A DNA stretch of 64,000 nt from Microbacterium sp. STN6 (GTDB lineage Bacteria > Actinomycetota > Actinomycetes > Actinomycetales > Microbacteriaceae): assembly GCF_026410545.1 (NCBI RefSeq), contig NZ_JAPMIT010000003.1, forward strand, positions 434,001 to 498,000, written 5' to 3'. Below, in pieces: positions 8,692 through 16,714 of this stretch. The notes under the pieces are model-generated. The model did no database searches and was not told the DNA's origin. It saw nothing but the letters and a program-made list of their open reading frames with translations. The position numbers were made by a program, and so were the translations under genes. Position 1 is the stretch's first letter; every line of letters starts with the position of its first letter.

Positions 8692-8807
8692 CAAACCTTA
8701 GCCGAGTCGCGGGGTCAAAGCCGAGGGCGGGGGAGGGGAAGATAACGAATTGCCTACGTTCCGCCAATCTCCCCTTGTGGAGGAGCGGCGCCTAGGCTAC
8801 TTTTCGA

Positions 8808-8825
8808 TGTGGGAAGGATTCCATG
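8808..8825. promoter_or_regulatory. Weak LacI-type operator candidate
   Basis: TGTGGGAAGGATTCCATG keeps the outer TGTGG...CCA of the stronger sites but lacks the ATCGTT centre. It lies 75 bp before the ABC binding-protein gene, which otherwise has no site of its own. Confidence 0.3.
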
Positions 8826-8900
8826 TTTTGCGGCACGGCATCCGAATCTCGACGTGGGTGGCGACGGCGCTCCTACGCGATTCCAATGAAGGGATAACAG

Positions 8901-10283
8901 ATGAAGAAGAGGCAGACGGTGCTCGCGGCGCTTGCGCTGACGGCATCCGTGGCACTCCTCGCCGGCTGCAGCTCAGGCGGCGGCGGCAACGGTGACTCGA
9001 ACTCGAAGAACCAGTTCACCAAGAAGGCGTCCGGCACTCTCAACTACTGGGGCTTCGACAACGCCGACGACGTCGGCACGTCGCGCCTTGACTACGCGGC
9101 CAAGCAGCTGAAGGGCGTCACCATCAAGGGTGACCAGACTCCGTTCGACGCGCAGAAGTTCACGACGCGCGTCGCCAGCGGCAACACGCCAGACGTCGTG
9201 CAGATGAGCGCGAACTTCGTCGCGACGTACGCGGCGCAGGGGCTCATCATGCCGCTCGACCAGTGCTTCTCGGTGCACAACGTCAAGCCATCATCGGCGT
9301 ACTACCAGTCGGTGGTCGACGACATGACGTACGACGGCCACATGTACGGGGTACCGCAGTTCTTCCAGCCGCCTGCGATCATTCTCAACGAGACCGTCAT
9401 GAAGGCGGCAGGGGTGAAGGATGAGGACCTCAACACGTCCAAGCCCGACCAGCTCGTCGAGGCCGTCAAGAAGATGTACAAGGAGAGCGGCGGCACGCCG
9501 ACGACGATGGGCTTCGACCCGGTGTCGACCGGGCAGCCGGGCCTGTGGATCCTCGGCTACGGCGGCCAGATCATCAGCAAGGATGGCAAGCCCACCCTTG
9601 ATGACCCGAAGAACCAGAAGGGCCTCGAAGTTCTGAAGAAGATCTACGACGCTCAGGGTGGCTACGCGAAGGACAAGAGCTTCACCGACGCGTTCGACAC
9701 GTTCGGAGACAACAATCAGTACGTGAAGAATCAGGTCGGCGCGCAGGTGAACGCCCAGTGGTACCCGAACGTACTGATGAGCGGTGCCAACGCCGACAAG
9801 CTCGACATCTCGGGCATGCCGTTCTACAACTCCGAGGGCCAGCCGTTCACGGTCTCGAGCGGAACCTCGTTCGTCATCCCGGTCGGTGCCAAGAACAAGG
9901 ACGCCGCGTGCGCCTGGGCCATCAACCTGACGAACTTGGGCGCGTGGAAGGCCGCGGGCAAGGCCCGTGCCGACACGCTGGCGTCGAAGGGCGGCATCAA
10001 CACCGGCCTCTTCACAGGCTCGCCCGAGGCAGACAAGTTCATTCGCGACACGTACGTCAAGTCCACGGGTAACGCCGGGTTCGACAAGGTCATCGCGACG
10101 TACTACGACGTTGTCTCGCACGGAAAGTCGATCGGCACCTCGCCGGCCGGCCAGCAGATCCAGACGGAGCTGACCAACGCCATCACCTCGGTGATGCTCG
10201 GCTCCAAGTCGCCTGAGGCCGCGCTCAAGGATGCCCAGTCATCCGCGATGCGCGCCTACCAGCAGGCGTCGCGCGGCAAGTAA
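8901..10283 (+). CDS. Sugar ABC transporter substrate-binding lipoprotein
   Basis: A 460-residue family-1 solute-binding protein. Residues 1-23 form a lipoprotein signal peptide with lipobox LLAGC and lipidated Cys23, followed by a Ser/Gly-rich linker. The mature part has the bacterial SBP1 pattern (GTLNYWGFDN, VASGNTPDVVQMSANF, YGVPQFFQPPAIILNE). It starts at ATG 8901 after AAGGGAT. The two permeases of the same system are probably those at 11233-13148 on the opposite strand, about 1 kb away. No ATPase gene is present, so a shared MsiK-type ATPase elsewhere is likely. The ligand is probably a mannoside or other oligosaccharide released for the nearby glycosidases. Confidence 0.9.
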   Translation: MKKRQTVLAALALTASVALLAGCSSGGGGNGDSNSKNQFTKKASGTLNYWGFDNADDVGTSRLDYAAKQLKGVTIKGDQTPFDAQKFTTRVASGNTPDVVQMSANFVATYAAQGLIMPLDQCFSVHNVKPSSAYYQSVVDDMTYDGHMYGVPQFFQPPAIILNETVMKAAGVKDEDLNTSKPDQLVEAVKKMYKESGGTPTTMGFDPVSTGQPGLWILGYGGQIISKDGKPTLDDPKNQKGLEVLKKIYDAQGGYAKDKSFTDAFDTFGDNNQYVKNQVGAQVNAQWYPNVLMSGANADKLDISGMPFYNSEGQPFTVSSGTSFVIPVGAKNKDAACAWAINLTNLGAWKAAGKARADTLASKGGINTGLFTGSPEADKFIRDTYVKSTGNAGFDKVIATYYDVVSHGKSIGTSPAGQQIQTELTNAITSVMLGSKSPEAALKDAQSSAMRAYQQASRGK

Positions 10284-10303
10284 CAGAGCGGTCCGACCGC
10301 ACG

Positions 10304-10329
10304 GGGCGGCCTCCTTCGGGAGGCCGCCC
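10304..10329 (+). terminator. Strong hairpin terminator after the binding-protein gene
   Basis: A perfect 11-bp GC-rich stem GGGCGGCCTCC / GGAGGCCGCCC closes on the stable TTCG tetraloop. It begins 20 bp after the stop codon. Only TTCGTCGT follows, so the T-tract is weak, as is common in actinobacteria. Confidence 0.8.
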
Positions 10330-10334
10330 TTCGT

Positions 10335-10545
10335 CGTGTGCGGCGGGCGTGTGTGGGCGCCGGTGCGCGAGCGCCGGTGCGCGAGCGCCTGTGGGCGCCG
10401 GTGCGCGAGCGCCTGTGGGCGCCGGTGCGTGAGCGCTTGTGGGCGAGCGCCTGTGTGTGGGTGTGTGCGCGTGTGGGTGTGTGCGCGCGCGTGTGTGTGG
10501 GTGTGTGCGTGTGTGTGTGTGTGGGTGTGTGGGTGTGTGGGAGGG
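10335..10545 (+). repeat. GT/GC-rich low-complexity tract
   Basis: The first half is a degenerate tandem of about 24 bp built from TGTGGGCGCCGGTGCGCGAG-like units. The second half is almost pure alternating purine-pyrimidine (GTGTGTGCGCGCGCGTGTGTG and variants). It codes for nothing convincing. Such sequence can adopt left-handed Z-DNA under negative supercoiling. Confidence 0.85.
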
Positions 10546-10592
10546 TCGGGCCAAATTGCGGGTTTGTCGGCGCTCAACCCGCGATGTGCCCC
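10541..10592 (+). repeat. Structured hairpin repeat, family 3, copy A
   Basis: A 52-nt element with the pattern GGTCGGGCCA-AATTGCGGGTT, a 9-nt loop, then AACCCGCGAT and GCCCC. The inner stem is GCGGGTT/AACCCGC and the outer GGC/GCC can also pair. Copy B, 94 bp further on, has the same length but a different inner stem that still pairs. Confidence 0.7.
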
Positions 10593-10634
10593 GTCACGTG
10601 AGCGGTTCCTCGCCGCGTGCGTTCGCACATCCTC

Positions 10635-10686
10635 GAGGGTCGGGCCATATTGCGGCTGTCCCAGGCCAACAGTCGCGATTCGCCCC
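10635..10686 (+). repeat. Structured hairpin repeat, family 3, copy B
   Basis: Same 52-nt layout as copy A, with flanks GAGGGTCGGGCCA and GCGATTCGCCCC. The inner stem is GGCTGT/ACAGTC in place of GGGTT/AACCC. Stem bases have changed on both sides while the flanks are kept, which points to selection or mechanism acting on structure. Confidence 0.7.
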
Positions 10687-11232
10687 ACCTCGAGGGCGGA
10701 GTGCTATAAGCGCGGGGTTGCTTCGAGCGGCGGGTGACCTGCCCCATATGCCAGAAGTGAGCGCCGGCGTCGCACATCCGACGGCTTCTGCGGTGTCGGC
10801 ACGAGGCCCGATTCCGAGATGCCAGTAAACGTCGGGGGAGTCGAGCCCTGGCGACGGTCTTTGCGCTGTCGGACGTCGCAGAGCAGGAGCCTCCTCGTCA
10901 GGGCGTGACATTTACGGCCACCCGTCGCGCGCGAGGCCGCGCTGGCCGCAGGAGAGATGCAGGTGCGCACGAGAAGCGGATGCGCATCCGCTCGTGATGC
11001 GCGAATCGCACGGAAAGGCGGCCAGCACGCACGGAAAGGCGGCCAGCACGCACGGAAAAGCGGCCCGGACGAGGGTTGATGAAGTCCGAGCCGCTCAACC
11101 GAGCTGCGGGCGGGGCCAGCCAGAAACGGGGTCGCCAGCCGAAGCGATGCCAGCCGAAGGAGCGCCAGCCGAAGCGACGCCATGCGCCCCCGCGACGCCC
11201 GCCGAGGCCACGCCATGCGCCCCCGCGGCGCC
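10687..11232. other. Long intergenic stretch without a supported gene
   Basis: No frame here has a convincing start, codon pattern or protein-like sequence. The stretch holds a 21-bp tandem repeat at 11007-11069 and shorter GCCAGCCGAAG-type repeats at about 11115-11180. It lies beyond the 3' ends of both the binding-protein gene and the permease operon, so transcription converges on it. Confidence 0.6.
11007..11069 (+). repeat. 21-bp tandem repeat, three units
   Basis: Units of 21 bp begin at 11007, 11028 and 11049 with CGCACGGAAAGGCGGCCAGCA. The first two are identical and the third has two or three changes. A multiple-of-three period keeps shadow frames open here, but no gene is supported. 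Confidence 0.8.
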
Positions 11233-12180
11233 CTACCCCTTGCGCCCCTGGGTCGCGACTCCCTCGATGAAGTACCGCTGCCCGAAGGCGAACAGTATGA
11301 GCATGGGGAGCGTCACGATCAGTGCCGCCACCATCACGTACTGGTAGTCGCCGTGGCCGCCGTTGGTCGGGCTGAACGCTGTCATGGCGTACGAGATACC
11401 GAGGGGCACGGTGAAGGTGTCGAGGTGGCCGCCGTTCAGGTAGATCAGGGCGCCCTGGAAGTTGTTCCAGCTGGCTTGGAACTCGAAGATGAACACGATG
11501 ACGAACGAGGGGATCGACAGCGGCATCGCGATCTTCGTGAAGAGCCGCCAGTAGTTGGCGCCGTCGAGGCGCGCGGCCTCGAACAGTTCACGCGGCAGCC
11601 CGAGGAAGAACTGCCGTTGCAGGAAGATGTAGAACGCTGAGCCGAACAGGTTCATACCGAACAGGGGAGCCCAGGTGCCGAGCAGCCCCGTCTGCTTCCA
11701 GATGAGGTACTGCGGCACCATGGTCACCGCGCCGGGCAGCATCATGGTCGCCAGCACGATGCCGAACAGCAGCCCGCGCCCCGGGAACTTGAAGTACGAG
11801 AACCCGAACGCCACCACCGAACTCGAGATTGCCACGAGGCCGGCCGCGAGCACCGCGATGATGATGCTGTTGAAGATCCAGTGCAGCAGGGGCAGCTGGT
11901 CCCACACCGCGACATAGTTCTGCGGCTGGAACGTCTTCGGCCACAGAGAGTTGTCGAACACCTGCCCGCGCGGCTTCAGGCTCGCTGCGAGCAGCCACAC
12001 GAACGGGTAGAGGAACATGCAGGTGAAGGCGAGCAGAATGATCCACTGCACGACCTTGCCGATGACGGAGCGGGGCCGGTACCAGCGGCCGCGACCGTTG
12101 CGCGCCGAGCGCTTCGTGTCGACGCCTCCGAGATCGCCCGAGGCCACCGCTGTCATGGCCGGAGACTGTGTCGCGGTCAT
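11233..12180 (-). CDS. Carbohydrate ABC transporter permease (MalG type)
   Basis: A 315-residue inner-membrane protein with about six membrane segments after a 40-residue cytoplasmic N-terminus. It carries the permease loop EAARLDGANYWRLFTKIAMP (the EAA motif that docks the ATPase) and ends in the short basic tail typical of MalG. It starts at ATG 12180, sharing one base with the stop of the upstream MalF-type gene (TGATG), so the pair is translationally coupled. It should form a heterodimer with that protein. No ATPase gene adjoins. Confidence 0.92.
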   Translation of the reverse strand: MTATQSPAMTAVASGDLGGVDTKRSARNGRGRWYRPRSVIGKVVQWIILLAFTCMFLYPFVWLLAASLKPRGQVFDNSLWPKTFQPQNYVAVWDQLPLLHWIFNSIIIAVLAAGLVAISSSVVAFGFSYFKFPGRGLLFGIVLATMMLPGAVTMVPQYLIWKQTGLLGTWAPLFGMNLFGSAFYIFLQRQFFLGLPRELFEAARLDGANYWRLFTKIAMPLSIPSFVIVFIFEFQASWNNFQGALIYLNGGHLDTFTVPLGISYAMTAFSPTNGGHGDYQYVMVAALIVTLPMLILFAFGQRYFIEGVATQGRKG

Positions 12181-13148
12181 CAGTTGTCTCCCTCGTAGTA
12201 GACGAAGCGGTTGCTGAACTTCACCTGGATCATCGTGATGATGAGAATGATCACGAACAGCAGCCAGGCCATCGCCGCGGCGAATCCGAAGTCGAACTGC
12301 CGGAACGCCTGCTGGAACAGGTACACGCCGTAGAACAGCGACGAGTCAGGTGACGCGTTCGTTTGATCTCGCCAGAAGAGCAGGTACGCCTGGTCGAACA
12401 CCTGCAGCGCGGCGATCGTCAGCACGATCACGTTGAAGAAGATGGCGCCCGAGATCATGGGCACCGTGATCTTGAAGAACTGGCGGATGGGCCCCGCCCC
12501 GTCGATCGACGACACCTCGTAGAGGTCGCGCGGCACGTTCTTCAGCGCCGCCAGGAAGATGACCATGGTGCCGCTCACGCCCCACAGGGTCATGAGCACG
12601 ATCGACGGCTTGACCCAGTTCGGGTCGACCAGCCACTGGGGCCCCTCGATACCGAACAGCTTCAGGAACGCGTTGATCGCGCCGGTGTTGCCGTTCAACA
12701 GCAGAAGGAAGATGGATGCTGTGGCCACCGACGGCGTCATCTTCGGCAGATAGTAGATGGTGCGGAAGATGCCCGCCCCACGCCCGAGCTTGGAGAGAAC
12801 CATCGCGAGGAACAGCGCGAAGATGATCTCGAGCGGAACCGCGAGAACCGCATAGAAAAGGGTGTTGCCGAGCGACATGGCGACCTTCGGGTCGCTGAAC
12901 AGCCGCTGGTAGTTGTCCATTCCCGCCGGAACCGCGCTGTTGGTGGCGAGGTTGTAATAGCTGAACGAGATCACGAGGCTGTAGATCATGGCGCCCGCGG
13001 TGAAGATGAGGAAGCCGAGGATCCAGGGGCTGATGAAGAGATAGCCCGCGATGGCCTCGCGCCGGTTGTACTTCTTGGCCTTGCGAATCTTGCGTTCGCC
13101 GCCGTCTGCCGCCCCCGTTGCGGGTGGGGCCCCGGTCGCCACGCTCAT
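12180..13148 (-). CDS. Carbohydrate ABC transporter permease (MalF type)
   Basis: A 322-residue permease with about six membrane segments, the first at about residue 35 (GYLFISPWILGFLIF), and a typical MalF-type EAA loop (LYEVSSIDGAGPIRQFFKI). I take ATG 13148 because AAAGGTG lies 7-8 nt upstream. A longer frame to 13229 would run through the promoter and close to the operator at 13232-13249. It forms a two-gene operon with the MalG-type permease and most likely works with the lipoprotein at 8901. Confidence 0.9.
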   Translation of the reverse strand: MSVATGAPPATGAADGGERKIRKAKKYNRREAIAGYLFISPWILGFLIFTAGAMIYSLVISFSYYNLATNSAVPAGMDNYQRLFSDPKVAMSLGNTLFYAVLAVPLEIIFALFLAMVLSKLGRGAGIFRTIYYLPKMTPSVATASIFLLLLNGNTGAINAFLKLFGIEGPQWLVDPNWVKPSIVLMTLWGVSGTMVIFLAALKNVPRDLYEVSSIDGAGPIRQFFKITVPMISGAIFFNVIVLTIAALQVFDQAYLLFWRDQTNASPDSSLFYGVYLFQQAFRQFDFGFAAAMAWLLFVIILIITMIQVKFSNRFVYYEGDN

Positions 13149-13231
13149 GTTCGGCACCTTTCGGCTGCAGTGCCGAGTGAATCGGTCGTCGTCATTGCCG
13201 CCCCTCTCGAGAAAAGACCAGAAGGTCACAG

Positions 13232-13249
13232 TGTGGCATCGTTACCACA
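13232..13249. promoter_or_regulatory. Predicted LacI-family operator, site 2
   Basis: TGTGGCATCGTTACCACA lies 84 bp before the permease start and 173 bp before the divergent lacI-type gene. It is the best of the three sites and could control both directions. Confidence 0.75.
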
Positions 13250-13421
13250 TACCGGTGACTATAAGCCTACTCTGGGAGTAGTTGCAAGGCTCTGCCTCAT
13301 TCGTTAGCGAGACGAAACCGTCGCGATCGCAGTCAGCCACTAGGGTTGACTCGCACTGTCGGTCGGCCGAGGGCGACCGCTCGGCCGCCGTCGACGAGGC
13401 AGCGTAGGAGAAGGAAGAAGC

Positions 13422-14462
13422 GTGAACGAAGGGGCGCCACGGGCGGAGCGGCAACGACGCGCCACGCTCAAAGACGTCGCGCGGCTGGCCGGCGTCTCGC
13501 AGTCCACCACGTCGAGGGCGCTCAGTGGCGAGGGTTACGTTGCGGCCGGCGTGCGCGCTCGCGTGCTCGCCGCATCCGAGGAACTGCGTTATGTGCCGCA
13601 CGCCATGGCACGCAGCCTTCGCACGCAGGACAGCCGCTCGATCGGCGTTCTCGTCTCGGACCTGCGCAACACGTTCTACGCCGACCTCGCCGCCGGCATC
13701 GCCGGGCGCGCCCGCGCCAACCGCTACACCATGATGCTCGTCGACGACCAGGGCTCGACCGAGGCCGAGCTCAGCGCCGCCCGCGCGTTCGTCGCCACGC
13801 GGGTGGCGGGCGTGATCGTGACGCCTCTGTCAGCGAGCGTGACCGACTACCTGATCGGCCAGCGCATTCCCGTGGTCGAGGTCGACCGGCAGTTCTCGGC
13901 GGGGCGTTGCGACGCGGTGCTTGTCGACAACATCGACGTGGCCAGGCGCATGACCGACCACCTCATTTCGCTGGGCCACCAGCGCATCGCGCTGTTCATC
14001 GACGAGACGAACTGGACGACGGGAAGCGACCGCGTCGAGGGCTTCCGCCGCGCCCTCAAAGACGCCGGCATCGAGCCGAACCCGTCGCTCGTCATCTCGG
14101 CTGGGTGGGAGGCGGCGGAGGCCCGACGGGCCGCCATTGACGTGCTGGCGCGCCGCGAGCATCCGACCGCCATTTTCGCTGCGAACAACCTGCTTGCCGA
14201 GGGCGTGTGGCGCGCGGCGAGTGATCTGGGCCTGCGCATTCCCGACGACGTGAGCATCGTGTCGTTCGACGATTCTCAGTGGATGAGCATGGTCAGCCCG
14301 GGCATCACGGCCGTCGCGCAGGACGCGATCGCGCTCGGCGAGGCGGCGATCGACCGTCTGCTGGCACGCGTGGCCGAGCCGGACGCGCCGCCGCAGACGC
14401 TCGTGCTCGAGGCGCAGGTGCTGCCCCGCGGCTCGACCGCCGCCCCTCGCGCCGGCGCCTGA
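13422..14462 (+). CDS. LacI-family transcriptional regulator
   Basis: A 346-residue repressor-type protein. The N-terminal helix-turn-helix and hinge helix cover about 14-60 (TLKDVARLAGVSQSTTSRAL), followed by a periplasmic-binding-protein-like effector domain (SIGVLVSDLRNTFY, VDRQF, FDDSQWMSM). It starts at GTG 13422, preceded by GGAGAAGGAAG. It is divergent from the permease operon. Three similar palindromes at 8674, 13232 and 14632 are the likely targets, so one sugar signal would induce the GH38-like gene, the importer and the oxidoreductase together. The effector is unknown; a mannoside or its breakdown product is a guess from context. Confidence 0.93.
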   Translation: MNEGAPRAERQRRATLKDVARLAGVSQSTTSRALSGEGYVAAGVRARVLAASEELRYVPHAMARSLRTQDSRSIGVLVSDLRNTFYADLAAGIAGRARANRYTMMLVDDQGSTEAELSAARAFVATRVAGVIVTPLSASVTDYLIGQRIPVVEVDRQFSAGRCDAVLVDNIDVARRMTDHLISLGHQRIALFIDETNWTTGSDRVEGFRRALKDAGIEPNPSLVISAGWEAAEARRAAIDVLARREHPTAIFAANNLLAEGVWRAASDLGLRIPDDVSIVSFDDSQWMSMVSPGITAVAQDAIALGEAAIDRLLARVAEPDAPPQTLVLEAQVLPRGSTAAPRAGA

Positions 14463-14532
14463 GCGGTCTGCGCCCGCCGCCCCCGTGCGCCTGCGCGATC
14501 TGCCGCCCTGCTGTCTCGACTCCCACTCGACG

Positions 14533-14588
14533 TGAGAGGCCAAAAATCGCCCTTATCGAGCGGTTTAGGGGCAGTTTTTGGCCTCTCA
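14533..14588. terminator. Bidirectional hairpin terminator, also family 3 copy D
   Basis: Perfect 14-bp arms (TGAGAGGCCAAAAA / TTTTTGGCCTCTCA) bound a 28-nt interior that itself contains GCCCT/AGGGGC pairing. The A- and T-tracts at the arm bases fit an intrinsic terminator in both directions. Read on the minus strand, the layout GGCCAAAAA...GCGATTTTTGGCC matches family 3 hairpins at 10541, 10635 and 16597. Confidence 0.75.
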
Positions 14589-14631
14589 GCCAGAGCTGGT
14601 GGGGAATTTGGCGGGCGTGACGCATTTCGCG

Positions 14632-14649
14632 ACTGGAATCGTTCCCACA
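14632..14649. promoter_or_regulatory. Predicted LacI-family operator, site 3
   Basis: ACTGGAATCGTTCCCACA lies 19 bp before the start of the FAD oxidoreductase gene, where a bound repressor would block transcription. It shares the TGG-N-ATCGTT-N-CCA core. Confidence 0.7.
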
Positions 14650-14668
14650 TTTCCGCGAGAATTGCGCC

Positions 14669-16273
14669 ATGACAGCCGCGCCCAGCGAGATGGCGACCGT
14701 AGCCACCGAGACGAGCGCCATGCACACCGAGACGGCGCGCTACGAGGTCGTCGTCTACGGCGCAACCTCGGCCGGTGTGTGCGCCGCGGTCGCCGCAGCG
14801 GGCGAGGGCGCCCAGGTTCTGCTCATCGGCCCCGAACGCCACGTGGGCGGCATGACGAGCGGCGGACTTGGGTACACGGATGTCGGCGACGAGCGCGCCC
14901 TCGGCGGGCCCGCCCGTCGCCTGCGGCACGCCGTAGCCGAGCACTACGGCGTCGCCGAGGGGCACTTCGCCGGGCCGGAGCCCCACGTCGCCGAGGCGAT
15001 CTTCGTGCGCTGGCTCGAGGAGGCCGGGGTCGAGGTGCGGCTGGGCGAGCGCGCCGGGGTGGCCGCGGCGCAGGGGAGCGGAGGCGGCATCCGCTCTCTG
15101 GGCTTTGAATCCGGGCTCCGTGTCAGCGCCGGGGTCTTCATCGACGCGAGCTACGAGGGGGACCTGCTGCCGCTGGCGGGCGTCGAATACTCCGTGGGGC
15201 GTGAGAGCACCGCGCTGCACGGCGAGCGATTCGCGGGCAGGCAGGAGCTCGTGCCGGGCCGCCACACGATGCCGGCCTGGATCTCGCCGTTCGCCAGCGA
15301 CCCGAGCGGCGAGAGCGAGGGGCCGCTGCTCGCGCAGATCAAGCCCGAGCCGATGGTGCCGGTGGGCGCGGGCGACGGGGGAGTGATGTCGTACGGCTAC
15401 CGCGTGTGCCTCACGACGGCGCCCGATCGCATCGCGTTCGAGCGGCCCGCCGACTACGACGACGGCTACTGGGAGCTCGGCCGCCGCCTGCTCGCTCAGT
15501 ACGGCGACGACGAGATCGCCTACACGGCCGGTCGCATGCTCGGGCTCGAGCCCAACCTGCCCGGCGGCAAGAGCGACGGCAACTCGCTCGGGCCCCTCTC
15601 GCTCAGCGTGCTCGACGGCTCGGCCTGGCGCTACCCCGACGCGGACGCGGCCGAACGCGAGCGAATCCGACTGCACCATCTGAGCCATACGGCCGGCTTT
15701 CTCTACTTTCTCGCCACCGACGCCGCCGTGCCGCGGCGCATTCGCGAGACCATGCAGCGCTTCGGCCTGCCGCGCGACGAGTTCGCCGACACCGGCCACC
15801 TGCCTCACCAGCTCTACGTGCGCGAGGGCCGGCGCATGCAGGGCGCCTACGTGCTCACCGAGCACGACCTCATCGAGGGCCGCCACCCCCGCGATTCCGT
15901 CGCCCTCGGCTCGTACCACCTCGATATCCGCGAGGTGCAGCGGGCCTGGCGGTGGGTCTACGAGCACCCCCGCCCTATCGGCATGGTCTTCACCGAGGGC
16001 TACCTCTCGGTGCAGGTGCCTCTCTACGGCGTCCCGTACCGCTCGCTCACGCCGCGCGCCGAGCAATGCGACAACCTGCTCGTACCCGTCTGCCTCTCGG
16101 CGTCGCACGTCGCGTTCTCGTCGGTGCGCATGGAGCCGCAGTACCAGATGCTCGGGCACGCTGCGGGTATCGCGGCGGCGCAGGCCGTCGCGGCATCCGT
16201 GCCGGTGCAGGCCGTGAGCATGGAGCGTCTGCATGAGCGACTGGATGCCACGGGGCAGGTCTTCGCCCTGTAG
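14669..16273 (+). CDS. FAD-dependent oxidoreductase
   Basis: A 534-residue flavoprotein of the FAD_oxidored type often found in polysaccharide-use clusters. The Rossmann dinucleotide fold begins at about residue 25 with YEVVVYGATSAGVCAAVAAA, where GATSAG (31-36) replaces the usual GxGxxG. It is followed by RHVGGMTSGGLGYTD, typical of this family. The end has a second FAD-contacting region near HAAGIAAAQAVA. No signal peptide is seen. It presumably oxidises a sugar or glycoside, but the substrate is unknown. The start is uncertain: ATG 14669 has no clear ribosome site, and ATG 14720 is an alternative. An operator lies just upstream. Confidence 0.85.
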   Translation: MTAAPSEMATVATETSAMHTETARYEVVVYGATSAGVCAAVAAAGEGAQVLLIGPERHVGGMTSGGLGYTDVGDERALGGPARRLRHAVAEHYGVAEGHFAGPEPHVAEAIFVRWLEEAGVEVRLGERAGVAAAQGSGGGIRSLGFESGLRVSAGVFIDASYEGDLLPLAGVEYSVGRESTALHGERFAGRQELVPGRHTMPAWISPFASDPSGESEGPLLAQIKPEPMVPVGAGDGGVMSYGYRVCLTTAPDRIAFERPADYDDGYWELGRRLLAQYGDDEIAYTAGRMLGLEPNLPGGKSDGNSLGPLSLSVLDGSAWRYPDADAAERERIRLHHLSHTAGFLYFLATDAAVPRRIRETMQRFGLPRDEFADTGHLPHQLYVREGRRMQGAYVLTEHDLIEGRHPRDSVALGSYHLDIREVQRAWRWVYEHPRPIGMVFTEGYLSVQVPLYGVPYRSLTPRAEQCDNLLVPVCLSASHVAFSSVRMEPQYQMLGHAAGIAAAQAVAASVPVQAVSMERLHERLDATGQVFAL

Positions 16274-16305
16274 CGCCCCCGTGCGTGGCCGCTTCGGCGC
16301 AACGG

Positions 16306-16527
16306 CTACCCGTCGCCCGGCCGGTGCGGGCTCGACACGACGGTCACGGGTCGCGGCGGAGTGCGTTCCGCGACTGCCTGCATGCTGAGCGCCTGCTCGG
16401 CCCGACGCTGTCGGCCGCGCATCAGCAGAGCGGATGCCGCGGCCCCCAGCCCTGCCGCAACCAGGGCGACGGCGCCCAGCATCCCGGGGCTGCTGCGCTC
16501 GTGTCTCATTTTGCTCGATCTCGTCAT
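16306..16527 (-). CDS. Small membrane protein, unknown function
   Basis: A 73-residue protein read from ATG 16527 after a good ribosome site (GCGAGGAGCC). Residues 16-38 form one hydrophobic segment (MLGAVALVAAGLGAAASALLM), followed by a basic stretch (RGRQRRAE) and a hydrophilic tail, so it is a single-pass protein with the tail probably in the cytoplasm. It lies convergent to the oxidoreductase gene. No family is recognised; the ribosome site and the membrane segment are the only support. Confidence 0.55.
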   Translation of the reverse strand: MTRSSKMRHERSSPGMLGAVALVAAGLGAAASALLMRGRQRRAEQALSMQAVAERTPPRPVTVVSSPHRPGDG

Positions 16528-16596
16528 GGCTCCTCGCTCGGCGTCTGCTTCCACGATGACCCCGAAACGGCACGCGTCAAGGGGTGAGGGGCCGAC

Positions 16597-16646
16597 GAGT
16601 CGGGGCAGTTTGCGGGTGCGCGTGTGATTCACCCGCGATTCGGCTC
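16597..16646 (+). repeat. Structured hairpin repeat, family 3, copy C
   Basis: Layout as in copies A and B: GAGTCGGGGCAGTTTGCGGGTG, a loop of about 11 nt, then CACCCGCGATTCGGCTC. The inner stem GCGGGTG/CACCCGC pairs perfectly. It lies between the small membrane-protein gene and the alpha-glucosidase gene. Confidence 0.65.
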
Positions 16647-16714
16647 GACGCGACAAGGCGAGCGCCCATGGGAGCCGCTTCCTAGAGTGGAGAACGTCAC
16701 TCGAGAGGAGCATC

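Noticed and set aside
10338-10737. Cys/Val-rich frames in the GT tract
   Set aside because: All frames stay open because the repeat lacks stop words; the composition is not that of a protein.
10994-11347. Open frame with HGKAAST repeats
   Set aside because: It is produced by the 21-bp tandem repeat, lacks a ribosome site and runs into the permease gene on the other strand.
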